8,735 nucleotides of DNA, taken from Planctomycetota bacterium (lineage in GTDB: Bacteria > Planctomycetota > SZUA-567). The stretch lies in NCBI GenBank assembly GCA_020861125.1, contig JAJBSZ010000331.1, positions 1 through 8,735 on the forward strand, written 5' to 3'. A program made the position numbers and the translations under genes. Positions within the stretch are counted from its first letter, which is position 1. Each line of letters starts with the position of its first letter. A model generated the notes under the pieces. That model did not search any database and was not told the DNA's origin. It saw nothing but the letters and a program-made list of their open reading frames with translations. Shown here piece after piece: positions 1 through 7,582 of the stretch.

Positions 1-1
1 G

Positions 2-160
2 GGCGCGGACAGCCTGGGCTACCTCTCCATCCCCGGCCTGCTTTCACCCTACAGCCATCCCAAGGACTACTGCCTCGCCTGTTTCGACGGGGCCTACCCT
101 ATGGAAAAAGGGGTCGACGTCAAGGTGGCGCCCGAGGAGATTCCGGATGCAGAGGGTTGA
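2..160 (+). CDS. purF: Amidophosphoribosyltransferase PurF, C-terminal end (partial, 5' end outside window)
   Basis: The last 52 codons and the TGA stop are present. PurF makes phosphoribosylamine from PRPP and glutamine, the committed step of purine synthesis in the cytoplasm. The call rests on the C-terminal signature: GADSLGYLSI at the window start, followed by YCLACFDGAYP around 68-100. The two cysteines of this CxxC (codons at 71-73 and 80-82) match the pair that, in Bacillus subtilis type PurF, helps bind a structural [4Fe-4S] cluster. This copy may therefore be the iron-sulfur form, but the other ligands lie outside the window. The glutaminase and PRPP-binding parts cannot be seen. The next gene, carB, also uses glutamine nitrogen for nucleotide synthesis, which fits a nucleotide-biosynthesis cluster. 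The family call is confident; the cluster is inference. Confidence 0.9.
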   Translation, partial: GADSLGYLSIPGLLSPYSHPKDYCLACFDGAYPMEKGVDVKVAPEEIPDAEG

Positions 161-185
161 CCCGGTCTGGGGTATCGGCTAGGGT
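157..185 (+). promoter_or_regulatory. Candidate sigma70-like promoter for carB
   Basis: TTGACC (157-162, five of six matches to the -35 consensus) lies 17 nt before TAGGGT (180-185), which keeps the key T, A and final T of a -10 box. It overlaps the purF stop codon. Transcription would begin near 192, just ahead of the hairpins described below, giving a leader of about 125 nt before carB. The -10 match is weak, so this is only a candidate; carB could equally be read from a purF transcript. Confidence 0.3.
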
Positions 186-201
186 GGTACCGTCCTAACG
201 T

Positions 202-223
202 CCACGGCGCCGTGACGCCGTGG
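202..223 (+). promoter_or_regulatory. Strong GC hairpin in the carB leader
   Basis: CCACGGCG (202-209) and CGCCGTGG (216-223) are perfect reverse complements, giving an 8-bp stem with a 6-nt loop. The left arm also belongs to a 12-bp perfect palindrome, CACGGCGCCGTG (203-214), so the site could instead be a protein-binding DNA palindrome. No T run follows, so it is not a terminator by itself. It is the first element of a structured 156-nt gap between purF and carB. Confidence 0.55.
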
Positions 224-252
224 CAGGCGATCGGAACGCCGAATACCTGTTT

Positions 253-274
253 GGGGAGGCCTGCGGGCCGCCCC
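253..274 (+). promoter_or_regulatory. Possible antiterminator hairpin upstream of carB
   Basis: GGGG (253-256) pairs with CCCC (271-274), and GGCC (258-261) pairs with GGCC (266-269). There is one A-G mismatch between the two helices and a TGCG loop (262-265). The right arm (266-274) is the same sequence that opens the next hairpin, so the two structures compete. A short TTT follows at 275-277, so this one could also act as a weak terminator. The pairing is directly visible; the regulatory role is inferred. Confidence 0.4.
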
Positions 275-296
275 TTTCATTATGAAACGGCCTTTT
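266..296 (+). terminator. Terminator-like hairpin before carB, possible attenuator
   Basis: GGCCG (266-270) pairs with CGGCC (288-292), and TTTCA (275-279) pairs with TGAAA (283-287) around a TTA loop. CCCC (271-274) is bulged on the left side. TTTT (293-296) follows directly, as in an intrinsic terminator, though the T run is short. It could end purF transcription or, since it overlaps the alternative hairpin at 253-274, act as a conditional attenuator. It ends only 20 nt before the carB ATG. Confidence 0.4.
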
Positions 297-316
297 CTCA
301 GAACACTGGATTCCCC

Positions 317-3300
317 ATGCCCAAGCGCGAAGACATCAAGAAAATCCTCCTCCTCGGTTCCGGTCCCATCGTCATCGGTCAAGCCTGCGAATTCGACTAC
401 TCCGGCGCCCAGGCCTGTAAGGCGTTACGGGAAGAGGGATACGAGATCGTACTGATGAATTCCAATCCGGCCACCATCATGACCGACCCGGATCTGGCGG
501 ACCGGACCTATATCGAACCACTGACGCCGGAATTCGCGGCCGAGGTGATCCGGCGCGAGCGCCCCGACGCCGTTCTGCCCACCATGGGCGGGCAAACCGC
601 CCTCAACATCGCCATGGAACTCCACCGTTCCCTCATCCTCGCCGACTATGGGGTCGAAATGATCGGCGCGTCGCCCGAGGCGATCGAAAAGTCGGAGGAC
701 CGGGGCCTGTTCAAGCGGGCCATGGAAAACATCGGCTTGGAATGCGCCCACTCGGGTAGTGCCACCACCCTGGACGAAGCGGTCGCCATCCGCAACCGGC
801 TCGGATCCTGGCCGGTGGTCATCCGGCCCGGCTTCACCCTCGGCGGCACCGGCGGCGGCATCGCCCACGACCAGGAGGAATTTTTGCGCCTGGCTTCGGC
901 CGGACTGGCGGCCAGCCCCACCTCGGAAATCCTCATTGAAGAGTCCCTCCTCGGCTGGAAAGAGTTTGAATTCGAGGTCATGCGTGACCGGAACGCCAAC
1001 AACGTCATCGTGTGTTCCATTGAAAACGTGGACCCCATGGGCATCCATACCGGCGATTCCATCACCGTCGCACCGGCCATGACCCTGACCGATCGGGAAT
1101 ACCAGGTCATGCGGAACGCCAGCCTGGCCGTGATGAACGAGATCGGCGTGGACACCGGCGGCGCCAACGTCCAGTTCGCCCTCAACCCGCGCGACGGGCG
1201 GATGATCGTGATTGAAATGAACCCCCGGGTGTCCCGGTCCTCGGCCCTGGCTTCCAAAGCGACCGGTTTTCCCATCGCCCGCTTCGCCGCCAAACTCGCC
1301 GTCGGCTACGCCCTGGACGAATTGCGGAACGATATCACCAAAGCCACCAGCGCTTGTTTCGAGCCGGCCCTCGATTATGTCGTGGTGAAGGCGCCCCGGT
1401 TCAATTTTGAAAAATTCCCCGGCACTCCCAATCTTCTGGGCACGCAGATGAAGTCGGTCGGCGAAACCATGGCCATCGGCCGTACTTTCAAGGAAGCCTT
1501 CCAGAAGGCGCTGCGCGGTCTGGAAACTGGCCGGGCCGGATTTGGCCACGATGGCCGGGACGGCGCCTTTGCCGCCATGGACGATGGTGCCCTGGAGCGG
1601 GCGGTGGCAAAGCCGTCCGATCGGCGGACCTTCGCGCTGGCGGCGGCGCTGGGCCGCGGCTGGTCGGTGCAGCGCCTGCATCGCCTCTCCGGCATCGACC
1701 CCTGGTTTCTGCGGGAAATGGAGGAACTGACGGCCTTCGCCGACCACCTGCGGACCGGGGTGAAGACCCTGGACGGGCTGGAGGGCGACCCGGAGCTGTT
1801 CCGGCAAAGCAAGGCTTTCGGGTTTTCCGACCGGCAACTGGCCTTTCTCCTTGGGGGTGAGGAAGACGCGGTGCGGGCAGCCCGCCACCGGCTGGGCCTC
1901 CGGCCGTCATACCAGTTGGTGGATACCTGCGCCGCCGAATTCGTTTCCCTGACCCCGTACTTCTATTCCACCTACGGATCGGCCCACACCACCGAGCCGG
2001 CCCTCGCGGCCAAGGCCGGGAAGTCCATCATGATCATCGGCGGTGGACCCAACCGTATTGGGCAGGGCATCGAGTTCGACTACTGCTGCTGCCATGCCGC
2101 CTATGCCCTGCGCGCGGCGGGCTGCCGGACGGTCATGGTGAATTCCAATCCGGAAACCGTCTCCACCGATTACGACACCGCCGATACGCTGTATTTCGAA
2201 CCGCTGACCCTTGAGGATGTCCTGGAGATCCAGCATCGCGAGCGGTGCGACGGGTCCATCGTCCAGTTCGGGGGGCAGACGCCGTTGAATCTGGCGGAGG
2301 CCCTGGCCGCCAACGGCATGCCCATAGTCGGCACCTCGCCAGCCAGTATCGCCATGGCGGAGGACCGGAAACTGTTTGGCGATCTCATGGACCGCCTGGG
2401 TATTCAACAGCCGCCCCATGGCATGGCCCATGACGCCGGTTCCGCCCTCGAGGTGGCGGCGGAAATCGGCTACCCCATTCTGGCCCGCCCGTCCTTCGTC
2501 CTCGGCGGCCGCAATATGGCCATAATCCATGATCCGGACGAGCTGGCCGTGTATATGGCTGGGCTGGGCGAGGAAGTCTCCACCGAGCGTCCGGTGCTCA
2601 TCGATCATTATCTCGAACAAGCCACCGAGGTGGATGTCGACTGCCTGGCGGACGGCCAGAGGGTGGTTATCGGCGGCATGATGGAGCACATCGAGATCGC
2701 CGGTATCCATTCCGGTGACTCCGCCTGCGCCCTGCCGCCGCCGAATCTGTCCGAAGCGGCCAAGGAAGCAATCCGCCGCCAGACGCGGGATATGGCGGTC
2801 GCCCTCGATGTCCGGGGTTTGATGAACGTTCAGTTCGCGGTCAAGGACCGGGATATTTTTGTCCTCGAGGTAAACCCTCGGGCCAGCCGGACAATACCCT
2901 TCGTCTCCAAAGCCACCGGGGTTCCCCTGGCCAAATTGGCGGCGTTGTGCATGGTTGGACATACCCTGGAGGCGACGGGATTCATCGAAGAACCGAAGCC
3001 GCGCCATTTCTCCGTCAAGGAGGCGGTATTTCCTTTCAACCGGTTCCCCCAGAGCGCCATGCAGCTCTCGCCGGAGATGAAATCCACGGGGGAGGTCATG
3101 GGTATCGACCGCTTCACCGGCGCGGCGTTTCTCAAGAGCCAACTCGCCGCCGGGAACCGCATCCCCCAATCGGGCCACGTGTTTTGTAGCCTCAAGGACA
3201 GCGACAAGGAAGCTTCGTTGCCTCTTGCCCGCCGGCTGGTGGAGCTCGGTTTCACCATCTACGCCACCCGTGGCACCGCGACCGCCCTGCGCAATGCTGG

Positions 3301-3613
3301 CCTGCCCGCCCAAGCGATTTTCAAGATCACCCGGGGACGGCCCAACGTGCTTGACCTGATGAACGAACAGGATGTGGCGTGGATCATTAATACCATCGAC
3401 ATTGGCGCCGAACCGGCGGCGGATGAGAGCCGCATGCGGTCGGCGGCAATCATGCGCGGAATTCCCATAACCACCACCCTGGACGGATTGCGCGCGGCAC
3501 TGGAAGGGCTGGAGATGATGCGCCGCCACAACCGTTTGGAAGTGTGCAGCCTGCAGGAGTACAACCGGCATGGGCCGCGTGTGGTATTGCCCACGGTATC
3601 GCCGGTGCCGTGA
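317..3613 (+). CDS. carB: Carbamoyl-phosphate synthetase (glutamine-hydrolysing), large subunit CarB
   Basis: CarB (1098 aa; Escherichia coli CarB is about 1073) makes carbamoyl phosphate from bicarbonate, two ATP and ammonia channelled from CarA, feeding pyrimidine and arginine synthesis. All four parts are visible. The carboxyphosphate half has GSGP at 14-17, IRPGFTLGG from 169 and EMNPRVSRS from 300. The oligomerisation domain includes VDTCAAEF from 535. The carbamoyl-phosphate half has [10 protein letters not shown] from 575 and EVNPRASR from 851. The C-terminal MGS-like allosteric domain runs from about 952, with ATRGTA at 983-988. Catalytic motifs look intact, so an active enzyme is expected. 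The ATG at 317 is chosen because MPKREDIKK is the usual CarB N-terminus; an in-frame GTG at 212 would add 35 residues foreign to the family. Ribosome binding is weak: only GGA at 308-310. carB precedes carA, the reverse of the common order. Confidence 0.98.
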   Translation: MPKREDIKKILLLGSGPIVIGQACEFDYSGAQACKALREEGYEIVLMNSNPATIMTDPDLADRTYIEPLTPEFAAEVIRRERPDAVLPTMGGQTALNIAMELHRSLILADYGVEMIGASPEAIEKSEDRGLFKRAMENIGLECAHSGSATTLDEAVAIRNRLGSWPVVIRPGFTLGGTGGGIAHDQEEFLRLASAGLAASPTSEILIEESLLGWKEFEFEVMRDRNANNVIVCSIENVDPMGIHTGDSITVAPAMTLTDREYQVMRNASLAVMNEIGVDTGGANVQFALNPRDGRMIVIEMNPRVSRSSALASKATGFPIARFAAKLAVGYALDELRNDITKATSACFEPALDYVVVKAPRFNFEKFPGTPNLLGTQMKSVGETMAIGRTFKEAFQKALRGLETGRAGFGHDGRDGAFAAMDDGALERAVAKPSDRRTFALAAALGRGWSVQRLHRLSGIDPWFLREMEELTAFADHLRTGVKTLDGLEGDPELFRQSKAFGFSDRQLAFLLGGEEDAVRAARHRLGLRPSYQLVDTCAAEFVSLTPYFYSTYGSAHTTEPALAAKAGKSIMIIGGGPNRIGQGIEFDYCCCHAAYALRAAGCRTVMVNSNPETVSTDYDTADTLYFEPLTLEDVLEIQHRERCDGSIVQFGGQTPLNLAEALAANGMPIVGTSPASIAMAEDRKLFGDLMDRLGIQQPPHGMAHDAGSALEVAAEIGYPILARPSFVLGGRNMAIIHDPDELAVYMAGLGEEVSTERPVLIDHYLEQATEVDVDCLADGQRVVIGGMMEHIEIAGIHSGDSACALPPPNLSEAAKEAIRRQTRDMAVALDVRGLMNVQFAVKDRDIFVLEVNPRASRTIPFVSKATGVPLAKLAALCMVGHTLEATGFIEEPKPRHFSVKEAVFPFNRFPQSAMQLSPEMKSTGEVMGIDRFTGAAFLKSQLAAGNRIPQSGHVFCSLKDSDKEASLPLARRLVELGFTIYATRGTATALRNAGLPAQAIFKITRGRPNVLDLMNEQDVAWIINTIDIGAEPAADESRMRSAAIMRGIPITTTLDGLRAALEGLEMMRRHNRLEVCSLQEYNRHGPRVVLPTVSPVP

Positions 3614-3702
3614 GGACCGGTCCCCCCCGACACCATGGCTGTGGCGGGCTCCGGCGGTGGGCCGGAAGGTTATCCTAACGATGTCAGGAGGCTTGTACCT
3701 GT

Positions 3703-4872
3703 ATGCATGCGACCACCCCGTATCCCTGGCGGGAAGCCCGTGAATCTGCGGCCTTTCTCGCTCTGGAGGATGGTACGATATTCCGTGGCTATTCCGTCGG
3801 CGCCGCGGTGGATCGGCCGGGCGAGGCTGTTTTCAACACCGGAATGACCGGCTACCAGGAGATCCTCTCCGACCCGTCCTATGCCGGCCAGTTCGTCTGC
3901 CTGACCGCACCGGAGATCGGCAACTACGGCATCGCGGCAGAAGATATGGAATCTTCGGGGTTTTACGCCTCCGCCCTCATTTGCCACCGGGTATCCCGTC
4001 CTTCCAACTGGCGGGCCCGGGAAACCCTGACCGAAGCCTTGATCCGCCGCAACACGCCGGCCCTGGCCGGTGTCGACACCCGCGCCCTGACCACCCACCT
4101 GCGGGATCGCGGCGCCCTCAAGGCGTTTCTCTGCACCAGCGGCACGCTGTCGGAAGAGGAGGGGGTGCGCCGGGCCCGGGAGTGGGAAGGGCTGGTCGGA
4201 CAGGATTACGTCTCCCGCGTCACCTGCGGCGAAACCTACCGCTGGGACGCGGACAACAGCCTCACCGCCGTGTATCCGCACGGGAATTCCCTGCTGCCCC
4301 CGGCCGAGTTCTGGGTGGTCGCCTATGATTTCGGCATTAAATGGAACATTCTCCGTTGTCTGCGCCGGGCTGGGCTGGCGGTAACGGTGGTACCGGCCCG
4401 CACGCCGGCCGATGAGGTGCTGGCGCTCCAGCCGGACGGCGTGTTCCTTTCCAACGGGCCGGCGGATCCGGCCGCGGTGGGGTATGCCGCCGAGGCCATC
4501 CGCCAGCTTCTGGGCAGAGTACCCCTTATGGGCATCTGCCTCGGCCACCAGCTCCTGGGGCGGGCCCTGGGGGGCGAAACCTTTAAATTGCCGTTCGGAC
4601 ACCACGGCTGCAACCATCCGGTGAAAGATCTGCGGCGTGACTGTACCCTCATCACTTCCCAAAACCATAATTATGCCGTCCGGGCTGATTCCATCCCCGA
4701 CTCGGTGGCCGAGGTGACCCACGTCAGCCTGAATGACGACTCAGTGGAAGGCTTGCTGGCCCGGGACTACCCGGCGTTTTCCGTCCAGTACCATCCGGAG
4801 GCCGCTCCCGGACCGCAGGACGCCGTGTTCCATTTTCGCCAATTCTATGACCTGATCAAATCCACGCGGTAA
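3703..4872 (+). CDS. carA: Carbamoyl-phosphate synthetase, small (glutaminase) subunit CarA
   Basis: CarA (389 aa; Escherichia coli CarA is 382) hydrolyses glutamine and passes ammonia through a tunnel to CarB. The N-terminal half shows the CarA-specific domain ([16 protein letters not shown], then PEIGNYG and [13 protein letters not shown]). The C-terminal half is a class I glutamine amidotransferase: the nucleophile is Cys279 in [10 protein letters not shown], with LSNGPADP before it and SQNHNYAV after it. The other triad members are His364 and Glu366 in QYHPEA. The triad is therefore complete. The ATG at 3703 follows AGGAGG at 3686-3691, an 11-nt gap, slightly long but a strong ribosome binding site. 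The gene lies 89 nt after carB with no terminator seen between, so the two are probably co-transcribed. Its TAA overlaps an ATG for the next frame (TAATG at 4870-4874). Confidence 0.98.
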   Translation: MHATTPYPWREARESAAFLALEDGTIFRGYSVGAAVDRPGEAVFNTGMTGYQEILSDPSYAGQFVCLTAPEIGNYGIAAEDMESSGFYASALICHRVSRPSNWRARETLTEALIRRNTPALAGVDTRALTTHLRDRGALKAFLCTSGTLSEEEGVRRAREWEGLVGQDYVSRVTCGETYRWDADNSLTAVYPHGNSLLPPAEFWVVAYDFGIKWNILRCLRRAGLAVTVVPARTPADEVLALQPDGVFLSNGPADPAAVGYAAEAIRQLLGRVPLMGICLGHQLLGRALGGETFKLPFGHHGCNHPVKDLRRDCTLITSQNHNYAVRADSIPDSVAEVTHVSLNDDSVEGLLARDYPAFSVQYHPEAAPGPQDAVFHFRQFYDLIKSTR

Positions 4873-4880
4873 TGTCGCCC

Positions 4881-4886
4881 GAAGGA
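4881..4886 (+). promoter_or_regulatory. Ribosome binding site that favours the 4893 start of tex
   Basis: GAAGGA lies 6 nt before the ATG at 4893, a normal Shine-Dalgarno position. The earlier in-frame ATG at 4872 overlaps the carA stop and would depend on coupled translation. A third in-frame ATG at 4911 is also possible. Confidence 0.5.
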
Positions 4887-4892
4887 TCTGCA

Positions 4893-7037
4893 ATGCCGAA
4901 AAAGGAGCCGATGGTTTCTGACTTCGCCGCCGTCATCGCGGCCGAGCTGTCGCTTCGCCGGCAGGACGTCGCGGCGGTGTTGGCCTTGCTGGAGGCGGAT
5001 GCCACGGTGCCGTTCATCGCCCGGTACCGTAAAGAGGCGACCGGCGGCCTGGACGAGGTCGCCATCGCCGCCATTCGGGACCGCCAGGCCAACCTGCGGA
5101 AGCTCCAGGACCGGAAGGCGGCCGTTCTCAAGTCTCTGGAGGAACACAACCTCCTGACGCCCGACCTGGCGGCGGCGGTGTCGGCGGCGGAGAGCATGGC
5201 CGTCCTCGAGGACCTGTACCTCCCCTACCGGCCCAAACGCCGCACCCGGGCCATGGCGGCCCGGGTACGCGGTCTCGGGCCGCTGGCCGCTCTTCTGTTG
5301 GAGCAGCGGCCGGAGACGCAGCCCAAGGCGGTGGCAGCCGAGTATGTCGATGCGGCCAAGGGGGTTACGGATTCCGAGGCCGCCTTGGCGGGAGCGCGGG
5401 ACATCATCGCGGAAACCGTGGCCGAGGATGCTGCCACCCGAGGCGAATTACGAACGCTTTTCTGGCGGCGGGGAAGGATTGCTTCGTCGGTCCGGCGTGG
5501 CCAACAGGAGGCGGGAGTCAAATACCGCGATTATTATGACTGGTCGGAGCCGGTGCAACGGGCTGCCAGCCATCGGGTGCTGGCGATGTTCCGGGGGGAG
5601 CAGGAAAAGATCTTGAGCGTCAGCCTCCGACCGCCGGAAGGGGAGGCGATGGCGATACTCCGGCGACGGTGGCTGCGGGGGGATTCTTCCGCAGCCCGGC
5701 AGGTGGCGGAGGCCATGGCCGATGGCTATGAACGTTTGCTCGCACCGTCGCTAGAAAATGAAGCCAGGGCGGAATGCAAACGGCAAGCGGACAGCGAGGC
5801 AATCCGCGTCTTCGCCCAAAACCTGGGGGAACTCCTTCTGGCTCCGCCGCTCGGCCGCAAGGTCATCATGGGCCTGGATCCGGGCTTCCGCACCGGCTGC
5901 AAAACGGTGATCCTCGACCGGCAGGGCAAACTTCTCCACGACACCGTGATCTTTCCGACCCAATCCCAGTCGCGCGCGGCGGAGGCGGCGGAACAGGTGC
6001 GGACACTTTGCGATAGATACGGCGTTGAGGCCATCGCCATCGGCAACGGCACCGCCTCTCGGGAGACCGAAGCCTTTGTCCGCGGCCTCGGCCTGCCGCC
6101 CGCGGTGCTGGTGGTGATGGTAAACGAGGCCGGCGCGTCCGTGTACTCCGCCTCCGAGGTGGCACGTCAGGAATTTCCCGACAAGGATGCGACGGTGCGC
6201 GGCGCGGTGTCCATCGCCCGCCGCCTCATGGACCCGTTGGCGGAACTGGTAAAGATCGACCCCAAGGCCATCGGCGTCGGTCAGTACCAGCACGACGTGG
6301 ATCAAAAGGAACTCAAGGCCGCTCTCGATGCCATGGTCGAGCGTTGCGTCAATCGGGTGGGTGTGGATGTGAATACCGCCTCGGTGTCCTTGCTTGCCTA
6401 CGTGTCTGGACTCAATGCGACGCTGGCCCGGAACATCGTGACCTATCGGGACAGTCACGGCCCCTTTGCCGAGCGGCGGGATCTCCTGAAGGTCCCCCGT
6501 CTCGGACCCAAGGCCTTCGAACAGGCGGCCGGGTTCCTCCGTATCCGGGGCGGAAAGCAGCCACTGGACGCGAGCGGCGTGCATCCGGAACGGTACTCCC
6601 TGGTGGAACGGATCGCTGCCGATTTGGGACGCCGGCTCCCGGACCTCATCGGCGCCGCCGCCGTCCTGGACACGGTGCAGCCGGACCGGTATGTGGACGA
6701 TTCGGCCGGCCTGCCCACGATCCAGGACATCCTCGAGGAGCTGGCCAAACCGGGCCGCGACCCGCGGGCCGAATTCGAACCCTTTTCCTTTGCCGAAAAC
6801 CTCCGGGATCTGGACGACGTGCAACCCGGCATGGTGGTGCCTGGTATTATCACCAATGTCGCCAATTTTGGCGCCTTCGTCGATATCGGCGTCCATCACG
6901 ATGGCTTGGTGCACGTGAGCCAGTTCAAAACCCTTGGTACTTCGGCACCGGCGATACGGGTGGGACAAAAGGTAACCGTAAAGGTATTGGCCGTGGACCT
7001 CCCGCGGCGGCGGATCTCCCTGACCTTCGCCCCTTGA
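4893..7037 (+). CDS. tex: Tex family transcription accessory protein (S1 RNA-binding)
   Basis: Tex is a cytoplasmic nucleic-acid-binding protein related to eukaryotic Spt6 and linked to transcription and stress or toxin expression; its exact biochemical role is not settled. The 714-aa protein shows the family layout. The N-terminal helical region carries VPFIARYRKEATGGLDE and DLYLPYRPKRRTR. A YqgF/RNase H-like domain starts near 324 (MGLDPGFRTG) and includes AIGNGTASRETE and NEAGASVYSASE. Next come the GVGQYQHDV motif and a helix-hairpin-helix region (about 494-552: LNTASVSLL to RLGPKAFEQAAGFLRI). The C-terminal S1 domain runs about 643-714 (VQPGMVVPGIITNVANFGAFVDIGVHHDGLVH in two blocks). 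The protein stops just after S1, without the basic, low-complexity tail of Escherichia coli Tex (773 aa). Start at 4893 is chosen for its ribosome binding site; 4872 (721 aa, overlapping the carA stop) is possible. Tight spacing suggests it is the distal gene of the carB-carA transcript. Confidence 0.95.
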   Translation: MPKKEPMVSDFAAVIAAELSLRRQDVAAVLALLEADATVPFIARYRKEATGGLDEVAIAAIRDRQANLRKLQDRKAAVLKSLEEHNLLTPDLAAAVSAAESMAVLEDLYLPYRPKRRTRAMAARVRGLGPLAALLLEQRPETQPKAVAAEYVDAAKGVTDSEAALAGARDIIAETVAEDAATRGELRTLFWRRGRIASSVRRGQQEAGVKYRDYYDWSEPVQRAASHRVLAMFRGEQEKILSVSLRPPEGEAMAILRRRWLRGDSSAARQVAEAMADGYERLLAPSLENEARAECKRQADSEAIRVFAQNLGELLLAPPLGRKVIMGLDPGFRTGCKTVILDRQGKLLHDTVIFPTQSQSRAAEAAEQVRTLCDRYGVEAIAIGNGTASRETEAFVRGLGLPPAVLVVMVNEAGASVYSASEVARQEFPDKDATVRGAVSIARRLMDPLAELVKIDPKAIGVGQYQHDVDQKELKAALDAMVERCVNRVGVDVNTASVSLLAYVSGLNATLARNIVTYRDSHGPFAERRDLLKVPRLGPKAFEQAAGFLRIRGGKQPLDASGVHPERYSLVERIAADLGRRLPDLIGAAAVLDTVQPDRYVDDSAGLPTIQDILEELAKPGRDPRAEFEPFSFAENLRDLDDVQPGMVVPGIITNVANFGAFVDIGVHHDGLVHVSQFKTLGTSAPAIRVGQKVTVKVLAVDLPRRRISLTFAP

Positions 7038-7582
7038 CTTCCGCCCGCGCTTCGTTCCTTTTCCTCTCCTTAGTCGTGAATCGCCGCTGTCCGATCCCTC
7101 CCGGATCGACCGCGATACCACCGGAGTAGTGACCGAAAACGCCTGCAAATCTCGCCATGGAAACGAGTGTTCATGGCCCCACCGTCCTTAACGCGACTAA
7201 ACATTTCCTTGCCGCCCTCGCTGACGGAACCGCCGGCGGACGAGGGGAGACCAAGCCGCAAACCGTGACTGCAGCACGGGCTCTTTATCGGTAAAGCCAA
7301 TCGCCAGCACGGTGTCTGGTTATCAACGCGAAGGTAACGGAGTATTTCACTAAAAAAACATTGACAGGTGCGAATTATGGGGTATGGTTATCGATATACT
7401 TGCTATGGCCGGCTCGCACTCGCGCTCCTCGTACTCACTGCCTCAACCCCTATTCGGCCCGTCATCCTACTTCCAATGCCATAGCGCGGCGCTCAGTTGC
7501 TTTCGTGCTTTCAAAGTTCGACCGGCATCGTCCGCGTACCCACTGATTCTATCTATTCTGTTCGCCATCTGGAGATTTGCCG
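7038..7582 (+). other. 545-nt intergenic region with inverted repeats, no convincing gene
   Basis: No reading frame here looks like protein. Short inverted repeats are present: CGATCC/GGATCG (7092-7097/7103-7108), GCCATG/CATGGC (7154-7159/7172-7177), CCCTCG/CGAGGG (7215-7220/7241-7246, enclosing the palindrome CCGCCGGCGG), CCGTG/CACGG (7263-7267/7275-7279), and a bulged stem at 7279-7298. None has a T run, so no intrinsic terminator for tex is evident. The second half carries the promoter at 7361 and a C-rich leader. I see no tRNA, known riboswitch or insertion sequence. Confidence 0.6.
7361..7388 (+). promoter_or_regulatory. Sigma70-like promoter for the dehydrogenase/TRAP operon
   Basis: A perfect TTGACA (7361-7366) stands 16 nt before TATGGT (7383-7388, four of six matches). 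An A run (7352-7358) just upstream resembles an UP element. Transcription would start near 7395, giving a leader of about 190 nt before the dehydrogenase ATG. A TATCGATA palindrome (7389-7396) lies right at the predicted start and could be an operator. The promoter is visible as a pattern; activity and regulator are inferred. Confidence 0.5.

Noticed and set aside
212..316. In-frame 35-residue extension of CarB from a GTG at 212
   Set aside because: The added residues are not CarB-like, the GTG lies inside the hairpin at 202-223, and MPKREDIKK at 317 is the normal family start.
425..3571. Long open frames on the minus strand opposite carB (425-1888 and 1907-3571)
   Set aside because: They mirror the codon structure of GC-rich carB; their low-complexity, Gly/His/Arg-rich proteins show no family motif.
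3614..3623. Palindrome GGACCGGTCC directly after the carB stop, as a terminator
   Set aside because: The stem would be only 3-4 bp and is followed by C, not T; carA follows closely with a strong ribosome binding site.
3635..3847. 70-codon + strand open frame in the carB-carA gap
   Set aside because: It overlaps the start of carA in another frame, has no ribosome binding site, and its protein resembles nothing known.
3670..4722. Minus-strand open frame of 350 codons opposite carA
   Set aside because: It is a shadow of carA, whose catalytic triad and motifs are complete on the + strand.
7092..7108. Inverted repeat CGATCC/GGATCG as the tex terminator
   Set aside because: It has a 6-bp stem but no T run after it, so it is not supported as an intrinsic terminator.
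5751..7148. Minus-strand open frame of 465 codons opposite tex
   Set aside because: It overlaps the well-supported tex gene and shows no recognisable domain.
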